Shown in pieces: positions 25,462-33,918 of a DNA stretch of 64,000 nucleotides. Within the stretch, counting starts at the first letter, position 1. Each line of letters opens with the position of its first letter. The position numbers and the translations under genes were made by a program. The notes under the pieces were generated by a model. The model saw only the letters and a list, made by a program, of their open reading frames with translations, was not told the DNA's origin and did not search any database. The DNA comes from JBCBDX01 sp039822005 (GTDB lineage: Bacteria; Pseudomonadota; Alphaproteobacteria; Rhizobiales; Rhizobiaceae), in the NCBI GenBank assembly GCA_039822005.1, contig JBCBMZ010000001.1:930001-994000 (forward strand). The letters are read 5' to 3'.

Positions 25462-25463
25462 AA

Positions 25464-26351
25464 ATGTCCGAACTTGGCCACTACAACTTTGCATACCTTG
25501 ATGAACAAACGAAACGGATGATCCGGCGGGCCATTTTGAAGGCCATCGCGATACCGGGCTATCAGGTTCCTTTTGCTTCGCGTGAAATGCCCATGCCCTA
25601 TGGCTGGGGAACGGGCGGTGTACAGGTTACCGCCTCGATCATCGGGAAAGACGATGTGTTGAAGGTGATCGACCAAGGTTCCGATGATACGACTAATGCT
25701 GTCTCCATCCGCGCGTTCTTTGAGAAGGTCGCCGATGTCGATACGACGACCGACACGTCAACGGCGACAATCATCCAGACCCGCCACCGCATTCCCGAAG
25801 AAGAGCTTCAAGAAGGCCAGACGCTTGTCTACCAGGTGCCGATACCGGAACCGCTGCGCTACTTGGAGCCGCGCGAAACCGAAACGCGAAAAATGCACGC
25901 CCTTGAAGAATATGGCCTCATGCATGTGAAGCTTTATGAGGACATAGCCAAGAATGGTCACATCGCCACGACCTATGCCTATCCGGTGAAGGTGGAAGGT
26001 CGTTATGTGATGGACCCGTCACCGACCCCCAAGTTCGACAATCCGAAGATGCACATGTCATCGGCGCTTCAACTGTTCGGAGCTGGGCGCGAAAAACGCA
26101 TCTATGCTTTGCCGCCGTTCACCGACGTGGTCAGCCTCGACTTTGAGGATTACCCGTTTGAGGTGAACAAGTTCGACCAACCGTGCGCGCTTTGTGGTGC
26201 TGAAGGTGTTTATCTCGATGAGGTCATCCTCGATGACAAGGGCGGCCGAATGTTCTGTTGCTCTGACACCGATTTTTGCGAAAAACGCCGTGCAGACGGG
26301 CACCACGGTTCGATGTCTTGGCGGGATGTTGAACTTGGAGAAACCGCATGA
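25464..26351 (+). CDS. phnJ: C-P lyase radical-SAM enzyme PhnJ
   Basis: 295 residues, a complete PhnJ. The cluster-binding cysteines are at 241, 244 and 266 (with 265 and 272), the same numbering as E. coli PhnJ, where Cys241/244/266 bind the 4Fe-4S cluster and Cys272 is catalytic. Cleaves the C-P bond of ribose-1-phosphonate 5-phosphate to give the alkane and the cyclic phosphate. The start is separated from phnI by 328 bases, which is unusual; GAGG lies 10 bases before the ATG. Overlaps phnK (ATGA). Confidence 0.96.
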   Translation: MSELGHYNFAYLDEQTKRMIRRAILKAIAIPGYQVPFASREMPMPYGWGTGGVQVTASIIGKDDVLKVIDQGSDDTTNAVSIRAFFEKVADVDTTTDTSTATIIQTRHRIPEEELQEGQTLVYQVPIPEPLRYLEPRETETRKMHALEEYGLMHVKLYEDIAKNGHIATTYAYPVKVEGRYVMDPSPTPKFDNPKMHMSSALQLFGAGREKRIYALPPFTDVVSLDFEDYPFEVNKFDQPCALCGAEGVYLDEVILDDKGGRMFCCSDTDFCEKRRADGHHGSMSWRDVELGETA

Positions 26352-27124
26352 GTGACCAACCGCTTTTGAAAGTCAAAGGCCTGTCCAAATTCTATGGCTC
26401 GCGTATTGGTTGCCGGGATGTGGCGTTCGACATATACCCGGGTGAGGTGCTGGCCGTCGTCGGTGAGAGCGGGTCGGGCAAGACGACTCTTTTGAACTGT
26501 GTTTCGACCCGGCTGACACCATCAACCGGCAGCATTCAATATCTCATGCGTGATGGATCGATGCAGGATCTCTTCCGTTTGTCGGAAGCAGAGCGTCGTT
26601 TTTTGAGTCGTACCGATTGGGGGTTTGTGCATCAAAACCCCGCTGATGGCCTGCGCATGACCGTCTCTGCGGGCGCCAATGTAGGCGAACGGCTGATGGC
26701 TGTTGGCGAGCGCCACTATGGCAAAATACGTCACACAGCAACAGATTGGCTGGGGCGCGTTGAAATTGCCAGTGACCGGATCGACGACCAGCCTCGTTCA
26801 TTCTCAGGCGGTATGCGTCAGCGTTTGCAGATCGCGCGCAATTTGGTGACAGGACCGCGTTTGGTGTTCATGGATGAACCAACCGGCGGCTTGGACGTTT
26901 CAGTGCAAGCGCGCCTTCTTGATCTTTTGCGCGGACTGGTGACGGATTTGGGCCTGTCCGTGCTGATCGTGACCCATGACCTGGCTGTTGCCCGCCTCTT
27001 GTCGCACCGGATCATCGTGATGAAAGATGGGCATGTGATCGAGACCGGGCTGACCGACCAAGTTCTCGATGATCCGCAAGCGCCATATACGCAACTCCTC
27101 GTCTCTTCCATTTTGCAGGGCTGA
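26348..27124 (+). CDS. phnK: C-P lyase-associated ABC-type ATPase PhnK
   Basis: 258 residues. Walker A GESGSGKTT, signature FSGGMRQR, Walker B VFMDEPTGGLD. It resembles oligopeptide-type ABC ATPases but has no membrane partner; PhnK binds the PhnGHIJ core. Overlaps the phnJ stop by 4 bases. Confidence 0.93.
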   Translation: MSDQPLLKVKGLSKFYGSRIGCRDVAFDIYPGEVLAVVGESGSGKTTLLNCVSTRLTPSTGSIQYLMRDGSMQDLFRLSEAERRFLSRTDWGFVHQNPADGLRMTVSAGANVGERLMAVGERHYGKIRHTATDWLGRVEIASDRIDDQPRSFSGGMRQRLQIARNLVTGPRLVFMDEPTGGLDVSVQARLLDLLRGLVTDLGLSVLIVTHDLAVARLLSHRIIVMKDGHVIETGLTDQVLDDPQAPYTQLLVSSILQG

Positions 27125-27129
27125 AAGCC

Positions 27130-27834
27130 ATGACTATTCCTCTCATCGTTTCCGATGTTTGCAAAAGCTTTACGATGCATCTGCGCGGCGGGGTTGAATT
27201 GCCCGTCGTGCACAATGTCCGGTTTTCTCTCACCCCCGGCAAATGTGCGGTCTTGGGCGGTCCGTCGGGTGTTGGTAAAAGTTCTATCCTGAAGATGCTT
27301 TACGGCAATTACCGGGTCGACAGCGGGCAAATTCTGGTGACCGAAGGCGATCAGGTTGTTGATTTGGTGACGGCTGAGCCGCGCAAGGTGTTGATGGTCC
27401 GGCGCAATACGATTGGCTATGTCAGCCAATTCCTGCGGGCACTTCCGCGCGTTGAAGCGCTTGATGTCGCAGCCACGCCCCTGTTGGAGCGGGGCGAGGA
27501 CCGGGAAGCAGCGCGAGACAAGGCGGCGGCCTTTTTTGAGCGGCTCAATTTGCCGGAACGCTTGTGGACGCTGCCGCCGGCGACTTTTTCAGGCGGTGAA
27601 CAACAGCGCGTCAATATTGCGCGTGGTTTTATCACCAACCATCCCATCCTTTTATTGGATGAACCCACCGCTTCTCTTGATGCCAAAAACCGGGAAGTTG
27701 TCGTTGAGTTGATCCGTGAGAAGAAAGAGGCGGGTGTCGCGCTTTTGGGCATTTTCCACGATCAGGATGTGCGCGATGCCGTAGCCGACGAAATTATCGA
27801 TGTTTCCGATTTTGCAGCGCAAAAGGCTGCCTGA
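27130..27834 (+). CDS. phnL: C-P lyase-associated ABC-type ATPase PhnL
   Basis: 234 residues. Walker A GPSGVGKSS, signature FSGGEQQR, Walker B LLLDEPTASLD. Required with PhnGHI for ribosyl triphosphate phosphonate formation. Starts 5 bases after phnK. Confidence 0.93.
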   Translation: MTIPLIVSDVCKSFTMHLRGGVELPVVHNVRFSLTPGKCAVLGGPSGVGKSSILKMLYGNYRVDSGQILVTEGDQVVDLVTAEPRKVLMVRRNTIGYVSQFLRALPRVEALDVAATPLLERGEDREAARDKAAAFFERLNLPERLWTLPPATFSGGEQQRVNIARGFITNHPILLLDEPTASLDAKNREVVVELIREKKEAGVALLGIFHDQDVRDAVADEIIDVSDFAAQKAA

Positions 27835-27836
27835 TC

Positions 27837-28451
27837 ATGCCAAAGCTTACTGAGGCGCCGCTGATCCACGAGACGGCGCGTGTGCGCGACAGCGTGGTGG
27901 GCCGATACACGGAAATTGATGAGGGATGCCAAGTCGCCGAATGCGAAATCGGAGATTATTCCTATCTTATCCGTCAGACTGAAGCGTGGTGCGCGACAAT
28001 TGGAAAATTCGCGAATATCGCCAGTCATGTGCGCATCAACGCGACAAACCACCCGATGTGGCGGGCAACCCAGCACCATTTTACCTATCGCGCAGGTGAT
28101 TATTTCGAGGATGCGGAAAATGAGCCGGCTTTTTTTGAGTGGCGGCGTTCTCACCGGGTGACGATTGGTCATGATGTATGGATTGGTCATGGTGCGATTA
28201 TCATGCCGGGCGTCACAATCGGAAATGGTGCGGTCGTGGCGTCCGGGGCGGTTGTCACAAAAGATGTCGAGCCCTACACGATTGTAGGCGGGGTGCCGGG
28301 AAAACTGATTAAGCGACGCTTGCCTGAAGATCTTGCCCGGCGAATGGAGGAGTTAGCTTGGTGGGATTGGGCGCATGACCAATTGCGCGCCGCACTGGAC
28401 GATTTCCGCTCACTGGATGCCACTCAATTCATTGAAAAATACAATGGTTGA
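27837..28451 (+). CDS. Phosphonate-cluster hexapeptide-repeat acetyltransferase
   Basis: 204 residues; left-handed beta-helix hexapeptide repeats (VVGRYTEIDEGCQVAECEIGDYS; then VWIGHGAIIMPGVTIGNGAVVASGAVVT) with an inserted His-containing loop (NHPMW), as in xenobiotic acetyltransferases. Belongs to the phosphonate-operon transferase family (TIGR03308 by memory). It may acetylate aminoalkylphosphonates before C-P cleavage, the job of PhnO elsewhere; the substrate is inferred. Confidence 0.82.
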   Translation: MPKLTEAPLIHETARVRDSVVGRYTEIDEGCQVAECEIGDYSYLIRQTEAWCATIGKFANIASHVRINATNHPMWRATQHHFTYRAGDYFEDAENEPAFFEWRRSHRVTIGHDVWIGHGAIIMPGVTIGNGAVVASGAVVTKDVEPYTIVGGVPGKLIKRRLPEDLARRMEELAWWDWAHDQLRAALDDFRSLDATQFIEKYNG

Positions 28452-28498
28452 TGCAATGCACAAACGTGCCTGTGCACAGTCACAAAACTTATACAAAA

Positions 28499-28516
28499 CT
28501 GACATGTAGATTTCAT
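28499..28516 (+). promoter_or_regulatory. Weak Pho-box-like repeat upstream of phnC
   Basis: CTGACAT-GTAG-ATTTCAT: two 7-base units at an 11-base period with 6 and 5 matches to CTGTCAT. It would give phnCDE its own phosphate-starvation promoter. Pattern match only. Confidence 0.35.
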
Positions 28517-28564
28517 GACCTGCTTCTAGGGCCGCCAAGACTGTGTTCAGAAGGCGGCATTCAT

Positions 28565-29455
28565 ATGCTCGAATTAAGGCAGGTTACACGACGTTTTGGA
28601 ACGAACGTTGCTGTAAATGAAGTGACTACTACAATCCCGACCGGCCAGATGGTTGGCATCATTGGTGCATCGGGAGCCGGTAAATCCACTCTCCTTCGAA
28701 TGATCAATCGTCTCATCGACACATCCGACGGCGAGATTGTGTTTGAAGGTACCAGTGTAAGCGCTCTCAAAGGTCAGCCGCTTCGGGATTGGCAACGCGA
28801 CTGTGCGATGATTTTCCAGCAGTTCAATTTGGTGCCTCGGCTGGATGTTTTGACCAATGTCATGCTCGGTCGCTTGAACCATCGTTCGACGATCTCAAGC
28901 CTGCTTGGTATTTTTTCCGACCAGGAACGTGCCATGTCTATCGCGGCCCTGGAGCGTCTGGGCATTGAAAAGGCAGCGATGCAGCGTGCCGGCACTCTTT
29001 CGGGAGGCCAGCAACAACGGGTGGCCATCGCGCGGGCGTTGATGCAAGAGCCGAAAGTCATCTTGGCCGATGAGCCAATCGCATCGCTCGACCCGCGCAA
29101 CGCTCAAATCGTGATGCAGTCGCTAAAGGACATCAACGAGCGCGACGGCATGACGGTTGTGACCAACCTGCACACGCTGGATACCGCGCGCACCTATTGT
29201 GAGCGGATCATTGGTATGCAGAACGGCCATGTCGTATTTGACGGTGGACCCGACGACCTGACCGAAGAAGCAGCGCGCAAGATTTACGGTGCTGACGAAT
29301 TGGAAGAAGCATTTTCCGAGGCCGTTACCTCTACCAGCCTTGCTCCGGCCAAACCAAAGTCAAAGGCAACACAAAAAGCTGTCGAGGCCTTGGCCGAAAG
29401 CGCTGATGCGCATCCGACATCGCCCATCCGAAATGAGGCTGCAGCCGCAAGTTAA
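28565..29455 (+). CDS. phnC: Phosphonate ABC transporter ATP-binding protein
   Basis: 296 residues. Walker A GASGAGKST, signature LSGGQQQR, Walker B VILADEPIASLDP. Followed by a C-terminal extension of about 45 residues rich in Ala, Pro, Ser and Lys (from about 252), which PhnC proteins normally lack. ATG 28565 is chosen because AAGGCGG lies about 9 bases before it; an in-frame extension to 28448 covers the promoter region. Energises phosphonate import with PhnD and PhnE. Confidence 0.9.
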   Translation: MLELRQVTRRFGTNVAVNEVTTTIPTGQMVGIIGASGAGKSTLLRMINRLIDTSDGEIVFEGTSVSALKGQPLRDWQRDCAMIFQQFNLVPRLDVLTNVMLGRLNHRSTISSLLGIFSDQERAMSIAALERLGIEKAAMQRAGTLSGGQQQRVAIARALMQEPKVILADEPIASLDPRNAQIVMQSLKDINERDGMTVVTNLHTLDTARTYCERIIGMQNGHVVFDGGPDDLTEEAARKIYGADELEEAFSEAVTSTSLAPAKPKSKATQKAVEALAESADAHPTSPIRNEAAAAS

Positions 29456-29549
29456 ACGCTGCGCCAAACTCCTTGCTGATGTGCTGGGGTCGGGCATGTC
29501 GGCAAATCACAATCGGCCGGTTGGCCACGACCACACAGGAGAGAGTAAA

Positions 29550-30458
29550 ATGTTCAAGAAAGCACTTCTTGCTACGGCTGCTGTTGCAGCTGTTCTGTCT
29601 GGTTCTGTAGCCGCTCAGGCACAGGACGTATTCCGCATCGGTATCCTCGGCGGTGAAAACGAAGCTGACCGTCTGCGCAACAACCAATGCATGGTTGACC
29701 TTTTGCCAGCTGCTATCGGCGTCAAGGAAGTCAAGCTTTTCCCAGCTGCTGACTATGCAGGCGTTATTCAAGGCCTTCTGGGCGGCACACTGGACTATGC
29801 TGAACTCGGTGCTTCAGCTTACGCCAGCGTTTATTTGACAGACTCTGAAGCTGTTGATCCTGTTCTGACAACTGTCCAGACAGACGGCGCGACTGGCTAC
29901 TACTCCATCATGTTGGCTCGTAAAGAAAGCGGCATCACAAACATCGAAGAAGCCAAAGGCAAAAAGCTCGGCTTTGCTGACCCTGATTCAACTTCAGGCT
30001 TCCTGGTCCCATCTGTTGCACTTCCTGCACAGCTCGGTATGGAAATCGAAGATTACTTCTCCGGCACCGGTTTCGGCGGTGGCCACGAGAACGGCGTTCT
30101 TGAAATGCTCAAAGGCAACTTTGACGTTCAGGTTACCTGGTCTTCCGGCGTTGGTGAATTCGAAGACGGTTACACATCCGGCAACATCCGCAAGATGGTC
30201 GACAAAGGCCTTCTCGACATGGACGATGTGAACGAAGTATGGCGTTCGCCGCTGATCCCGAACGGTCCAATCGTTGTTTCCAACAAGCTTGACCAAGACG
30301 TTCGTGCGAAGTTCGTTGAGTTCATGAAGGCGATGCCTGAAGCTAACCCAGATTGCTTCCGCTCCGTTCAGGGCGGCGATTTTGCTGGCTTCACAGACGT
30401 TGACCATTCTTTCTACGAGACAATCGTTGCGGCTCGTAAAGCGAAAATCGGCTCCTAA
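29550..30458 (+). CDS. phnD: Phosphonate ABC transporter periplasmic binding protein
   Basis: 302 residues; signal peptide about 1-24 (ending VAAQA), PhnD-like domain after it (FRIGILGGENEADRL; FADPDSTSGFLVPS is the phosphonate-binding loop with Ser/Thr). ATG 29550 with AGGAGAG close upstream. Codon choice (many GCT, GTT, TCT) differs from its neighbours and suggests high expression. Followed by a strong terminator-like hairpin. Confidence 0.92.
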   Translation: MFKKALLATAAVAAVLSGSVAAQAQDVFRIGILGGENEADRLRNNQCMVDLLPAAIGVKEVKLFPAADYAGVIQGLLGGTLDYAELGASAYASVYLTDSEAVDPVLTTVQTDGATGYYSIMLARKESGITNIEEAKGKKLGFADPDSTSGFLVPSVALPAQLGMEIEDYFSGTGFGGGHENGVLEMLKGNFDVQVTWSSGVGEFEDGYTSGNIRKMVDKGLLDMDDVNEVWRSPLIPNGPIVVSNKLDQDVRAKFVEFMKAMPEANPDCFRSVQGGDFAGFTDVDHSFYETIVAARKAKIGS

Positions 30459-30471
30459 TAGGATCTGATTT

Positions 30472-30502
30472 ACCGCGCCCCGAACATTTGGGGCGCGGTT
30501 TT
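30472..30502 (+). terminator. Hairpin with short T-run after phnD
   Basis: 10-base stem ACCGCGCCCC / GGGGCGCGGT, 8-base loop, then TTT. It sits between phnD and phnE and would reduce permease relative to binding-protein expression. Confidence 0.75.
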
Positions 30503-30539
30503 ACACGTGCATTCATTTTGACATTTTTGGACGGAAGCG

Positions 30540-31517
30540 ATGGCGATCACCGAGATCTCTGAAGTTGAGCGATTTTCAACCTCAGACGGAAAATACGATG
30601 TTGATCGCCACTTCAAGGAGCTGCGCAATACTCGCCGCCTGTACACTTTGATTGGTGTCGGCAGTGTGCTCATCGCGTTGTTCTTTTCCCTTTGGTTCGC
30701 CAACGAAACCAGTGCGGGAAAGTTTTTTGACCGCCTGCCGCACATGTTCGACTTTGTTGGTGACCTTGTCCCACGCGACGGGTGGGAGGTTTGGCGGGCG
30801 CTTTTTGACCTGGAAAGCCCTTACTATGACGGCTCTTTAAAATTCGACTATCCGGAGGGGCGGGTTTATTTCACCGAAACGCTCTATTTCCCTGAGTATT
30901 TCTACAAGATGTTGGAAACGCTCAACATCGCCATTCTTGCTACAGCGGTCGGATTCACATTCGGTTTCTTGCTTTGCTTTCTGGCTGCGACAAACCTGAC
31001 AACAACCAAATGGCTGCGCTTTTTTGTGCGTCGCTTCATGGAGTTTTTGCGCGCGTTTCCAGAGATCGTGATTGCGGGCTTTTTTCTGGCGATTTTCTCA
31101 CTTGGTCCCATACCCGCAATCATCGCGGTCGCGATCCATACAGTAGGCGCTTTGGGCAAGATGTTTTTTGAGGTCGTCGAGAACGTTGACATGAAACCCG
31201 ACGAGGGTTTGCGTGCGGTGGGGGCATCTTGGGTCGAACGCGTCTGGTTCGGCATTGTACCGCAGGTGATGCCAAACTTTTTGAGCTACACGCTGCTGCG
31301 TCTTGAGGTCAATGTGCGCGCGTCGACCATAATTGGTGCAGTTGGCGCGGGTGGTATCGGAGAGACTTTGCGCCTGTCTATCGGGCGCGGGCATGAGGCC
31401 AAGACGCTGGCTATCATTCTTCTGCTGTTCACCACCATCGTGTGTGTCGACCAGCTTTCTGCGTATCTGCGCAAGAAGCTTGTCGGCAATCAAGCGTTTG
31501 AATTTGGAGCCGGATAA
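30540..31517 (+). CDS. phnE1: Phosphonate ABC transporter permease, first copy
   Basis: 325 residues; hydrophobic helix near 37-57, then a periplasmic stretch, then the BPD_transp_1 core with the EAA-like loop (EVVENVDMKPDEGLRAVGASWVERVWFGIVPQVMP). PhnE family. Two bases before the second permease, so the pair probably forms a heterodimer. Confidence 0.9.
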   Translation: MAITEISEVERFSTSDGKYDVDRHFKELRNTRRLYTLIGVGSVLIALFFSLWFANETSAGKFFDRLPHMFDFVGDLVPRDGWEVWRALFDLESPYYDGSLKFDYPEGRVYFTETLYFPEYFYKMLETLNIAILATAVGFTFGFLLCFLAATNLTTTKWLRFFVRRFMEFLRAFPEIVIAGFFLAIFSLGPIPAIIAVAIHTVGALGKMFFEVVENVDMKPDEGLRAVGASWVERVWFGIVPQVMPNFLSYTLLRLEVNVRASTIIGAVGAGGIGETLRLSIGRGHEAKTLAIILLLFTTIVCVDQLSAYLRKKLVGNQAFEFGAG

Positions 31518-31519
31518 CC

Positions 31520-33142
31520 ATGAACACGCTTACCCAAGACGAGTTTTTTGCGATCCGCAAACGCAATCCAGATGCCTTCAAACAACCATTTTGGAAGCAG
31601 TTTGCCGCGCCGATCGCTGTGGGCGTTTGTATCGTCTATACCATTTACTGCTTCTGGTTCTTCTCCATTGCCAAGACGGTATCAGAAGGCAATTGGGAGA
31701 TTGCCGGTGCCTATCTTGCCGACTGGGTATCCTATGAGGCTCGCCCGGATATTGACTACCGGACCGGTGAAATTCTTATCGAGTGGCCGCGTTTTTCTCC
31801 GCTCGGCGAAGATCCTGATCCTTCCTGGATTGAAACCGAAACAGGCGCTGTCAATGTGATTGTCAAAAGAGCGGCTACGCCATCGTCTCCCACTACGAAT
31901 AATAACGCATCAGGCGCGGCTGGATCGTTTATGTCGCCAAACTCGCCTGCAACCAGCACCGGCAATGGCTCCGACGCCGCACCCGCACCTTCGGGTCCTG
32001 CGGATAGCGGTTTTTCTTTCATGTCGCCAAACTCCAGCGCAACCAGCACAGGCACCGGCGGGGCGTCGTCGACAGGCAATGGAGAACCGGCGACTATTGT
32101 TGAGACGCGCGAGGGTATCAATCGCGCTGTCATTGAAGTGAAGCCCGGCGCGCAGATCGTTGCCACGCCAGATTTGGTCACCGTTTCATATCAAGGCTCG
32201 GTTCTTGAGGTCGCGGTCGACCCTGAGGCGAATATTGTTACACCGCTCGATCCACTGCCGGATTGGGCACTTCAAAAATCTGAAGGACTTAAGGTGTTCC
32301 TGAACTTCGGATTCGGTGGCCGGGCTGAAATCCGCGCCAAGGAAATCAAAGTCAACAAACGCTTTTTCGGCTGGGAGAACTTCGTGTTCGACACCGAATC
32401 TCCCTATTGGGGCATGTCATTCGGTGAGGTCGCTACGCACTTGTATTCCGGTCCACGCCTGGATGAAACCATGTCGAATTGGAGTTTGATGTGGAACAAC
32501 ATCATTTACAATTCGGAATGGCAGCATGGTGACGTTTGGATCAAACTACTGCAGACGATTGTCATGGCGTTCGTCGGGACCTTGTTTGCATGTTTGGTCG
32601 CCTTCCCGCTTTCCTTCTTTGCAGCGCGGAACATCACGCCGAATTTTTTCGTCAACCAAATCCTGAAGCGCTTCTTCGACTTCCTGCGGTCGGTCGACAT
32701 GCTCATCTGGGCGCTGTTCTTCACCCGGGCGTTTGGGCCGGGGCCGTTGGCTGGTATCTCGGCTATCTTCTTCACGGACACGGGTACTTTCGGCAAACTT
32801 TATTCAGAGGCGCTCGAGAACATTGACGACAAGCAGCGCGAAGGAGTGAAATCGGTAGGCGCATCACCGACAGCAGTGCAGCGCTACGGAGTGGTGCCGC
32901 AGGTCTTGCCAATTTTTGCCTCGCAGGCGCTCTACTTCTGGGAATCCAACACGCGTTCAGCGACCATTATCGGGGCTGTTGGTGCTGGCGGTATCGGCCT
33001 GAAGCTGTGGGAAGCCATGCGCACGAACCAGGATTGGGAAAATGTGGCCTACATGGTGATCCTGATTTTGGTCGTGGTCTTTATATTCGACAATGTCTCA
33101 GGTGCCTTGCGGTCGCGCTTGATCGGCAAGCATGTGACCTAA
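31520..33142 (+). CDS. phnE2: Phosphonate ABC transporter permease, second copy, with large periplasmic insertion
   Basis: 540 residues, far longer than a typical PhnE (about 270-320). One membrane helix near 31-52; about 75-330 is hydrophilic and presumably periplasmic; the membrane core with the EAA loop (EALENIDDKQREGVKSVGASPTAVQRYGVVPQVLP) follows. Residues about 118-190 are low complexity (Ser, Thr, Asn, Gly, Pro) and contain a duplicated 15-residue unit starting SFMSPNS at 136 and again at 166. The extended loop may contact PhnD; the repeat is probably a flexible linker. Confidence 0.88.
   Translation: MNTLTQDEFFAIRKRNPDAFKQPFWKQFAAPIAVGVCIVYTIYCFWFFSIAKTVSEGNWEIAGAYLADWVSYEARPDIDYRTGEILIEWPRFSPLGEDPDPSWIETETGAVNVIVKRAATPSSPTTNNNASGAAGSFMSPNSPATSTGNGSDAAPAPSGPADSGFSFMSPNSSATSTGTGGASSTGNGEPATIVETREGINRAVIEVKPGAQIVATPDLVTVSYQGSVLEVAVDPEANIVTPLDPLPDWALQKSEGLKVFLNFGFGGRAEIRAKEIKVNKRFFGWENFVFDTESPYWGMSFGEVATHLYSGPRLDETMSNWSLMWNNIIYNSEWQHGDVWIKLLQTIVMAFVGTLFACLVAFPLSFFAARNITPNFFVNQILKRFFDFLRSVDMLIWALFFTRAFGPGPLAGISAIFFTDTGTFGKLYSEALENIDDKQREGVKSVGASPTAVQRYGVVPQVLPIFASQALYFWESNTRSATIIGAVGAGGIGLKLWEAMRTNQDWENVAYMVILILVVVFIFDNVSGALRSRLIGKHVT
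31925..32059 (+). repeat. Internal duplicated linker unit in phnE2
   Basis: Two near-identical units (31925-31969 and 32015-32059) encode SFMSPNS-x-ATSTG-x-G. The DNA copies are also similar, suggesting a fairly recent in-frame duplication inside a low-complexity linker. Confidence 0.7.
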
Positions 33143-33161
33143 CTGATTTTAAGATGCGCAC

Positions 33162-33185
33162 ACTGTGACATCCCAATGTCACAGT
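33162..33185. repeat. Perfect hairpin between phnE2 and the DUF1045 gene
   Basis: 10-base arms ACTGTGACAT / ATGTCACAGT with a 4-base CCCA loop. Only TT follows, so it is a poor terminator. It may be a processing or stability element, or a protein site; the TGTCACAG arm also resembles a Pho-box half unit. Confidence 0.6.
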
Positions 33186-33218
33186 TTGAGGTGAAAGGCG
33201 GGCGCAAGGAACGTTCCA

Positions 33219-33902
33219 ATGCGCTATGCAATTTATTACACACCGCCCCGCGAGCACCCGCTGACGCAGACGGCTGCTTTATGGTTAGGCCGCGATGCAT
33301 ACGGGTCGGCTGATTCCGGTGTCGGCCATGAGTACGAAGCGTTTATCGGCTCGCCTCGCCGCTACGGGTTCCACGGGACACTGAAGGCGCCGTTCCGATT
33401 GGCAAATTCCGTTAGCGAAAACGAGTTGGTCGAAGCCTTTGATGCGTTTTTGGCCAAGCCGCGTTCGGTGCCGGTGACAAAGCTTGGTGTTGGTGCACTT
33501 GGTTCCTTTTTGGCACTGGTGCCATCGAAGGATGCGCCTGATGCACTCCGTGATTTGGCTCGCCAGTGTGTGCAATCCTTTGAGCCGTTCCGTGCTCCGC
33601 TAACCGAAGCGGAAATCCAAAAACGTAAACCGGACGCATTGACCGAAACCCAACTGGCCTATTTACGGCGTTACGGTTACCCGTATGTCCTCGATGAATT
33701 TCGATTTCATATGACGTTGACCGGTTCGGTCGCCGACGATGCGTTTCGAGGCGAGTTGCAAGAACATTTATCAAATCGGTTCAACGATATCCTCAGTGAA
33801 CCGATCCATATGAAGACTTTGGCGATTTTTGTCGAAAGAGAGCCGGGCGCGGATTTCGAAGTTTTTCGCGCTGGTGACATGGTCGCCATCGACGAGAATT
33901 AA
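33219..33902 (+). CDS. DUF1045 phosphonate-operon protein, 2H phosphoesterase superfamily
   Basis: 227 residues. Two H-x-T motifs (His52-Gly-Thr54 in GFHGTLKAPF and His164-Met-Thr166 in FHMTLTGS) match the paired catalytic motifs of 2H phosphoesterases, which open cyclic phosphates. It belongs to the family annotated as putative phosphonate metabolism protein (DUF1045). No phnP is present in the window, so it could replace the PhnP cyclic phosphodiesterase step; that is inference. AAGGA lies 8 bases before the ATG. Confidence 0.85.
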   Translation: MRYAIYYTPPREHPLTQTAALWLGRDAYGSADSGVGHEYEAFIGSPRRYGFHGTLKAPFRLANSVSENELVEAFDAFLAKPRSVPVTKLGVGALGSFLALVPSKDAPDALRDLARQCVQSFEPFRAPLTEAEIQKRKPDALTETQLAYLRRYGYPYVLDEFRFHMTLTGSVADDAFRGELQEHLSNRFNDILSEPIHMKTLAIFVEREPGADFEVFRAGDMVAIDEN

Positions 33903-33918
33903 AGCGGGTGGGAAAATC

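Noticed and set aside
29289..29549. 87-codon N-terminal extension of phnD
   Set aside because: Overlaps the 3' end of phnC in another frame, lacks a signal peptide, and the ATG at 29550 has AGGAGAG and a clear signal peptide.
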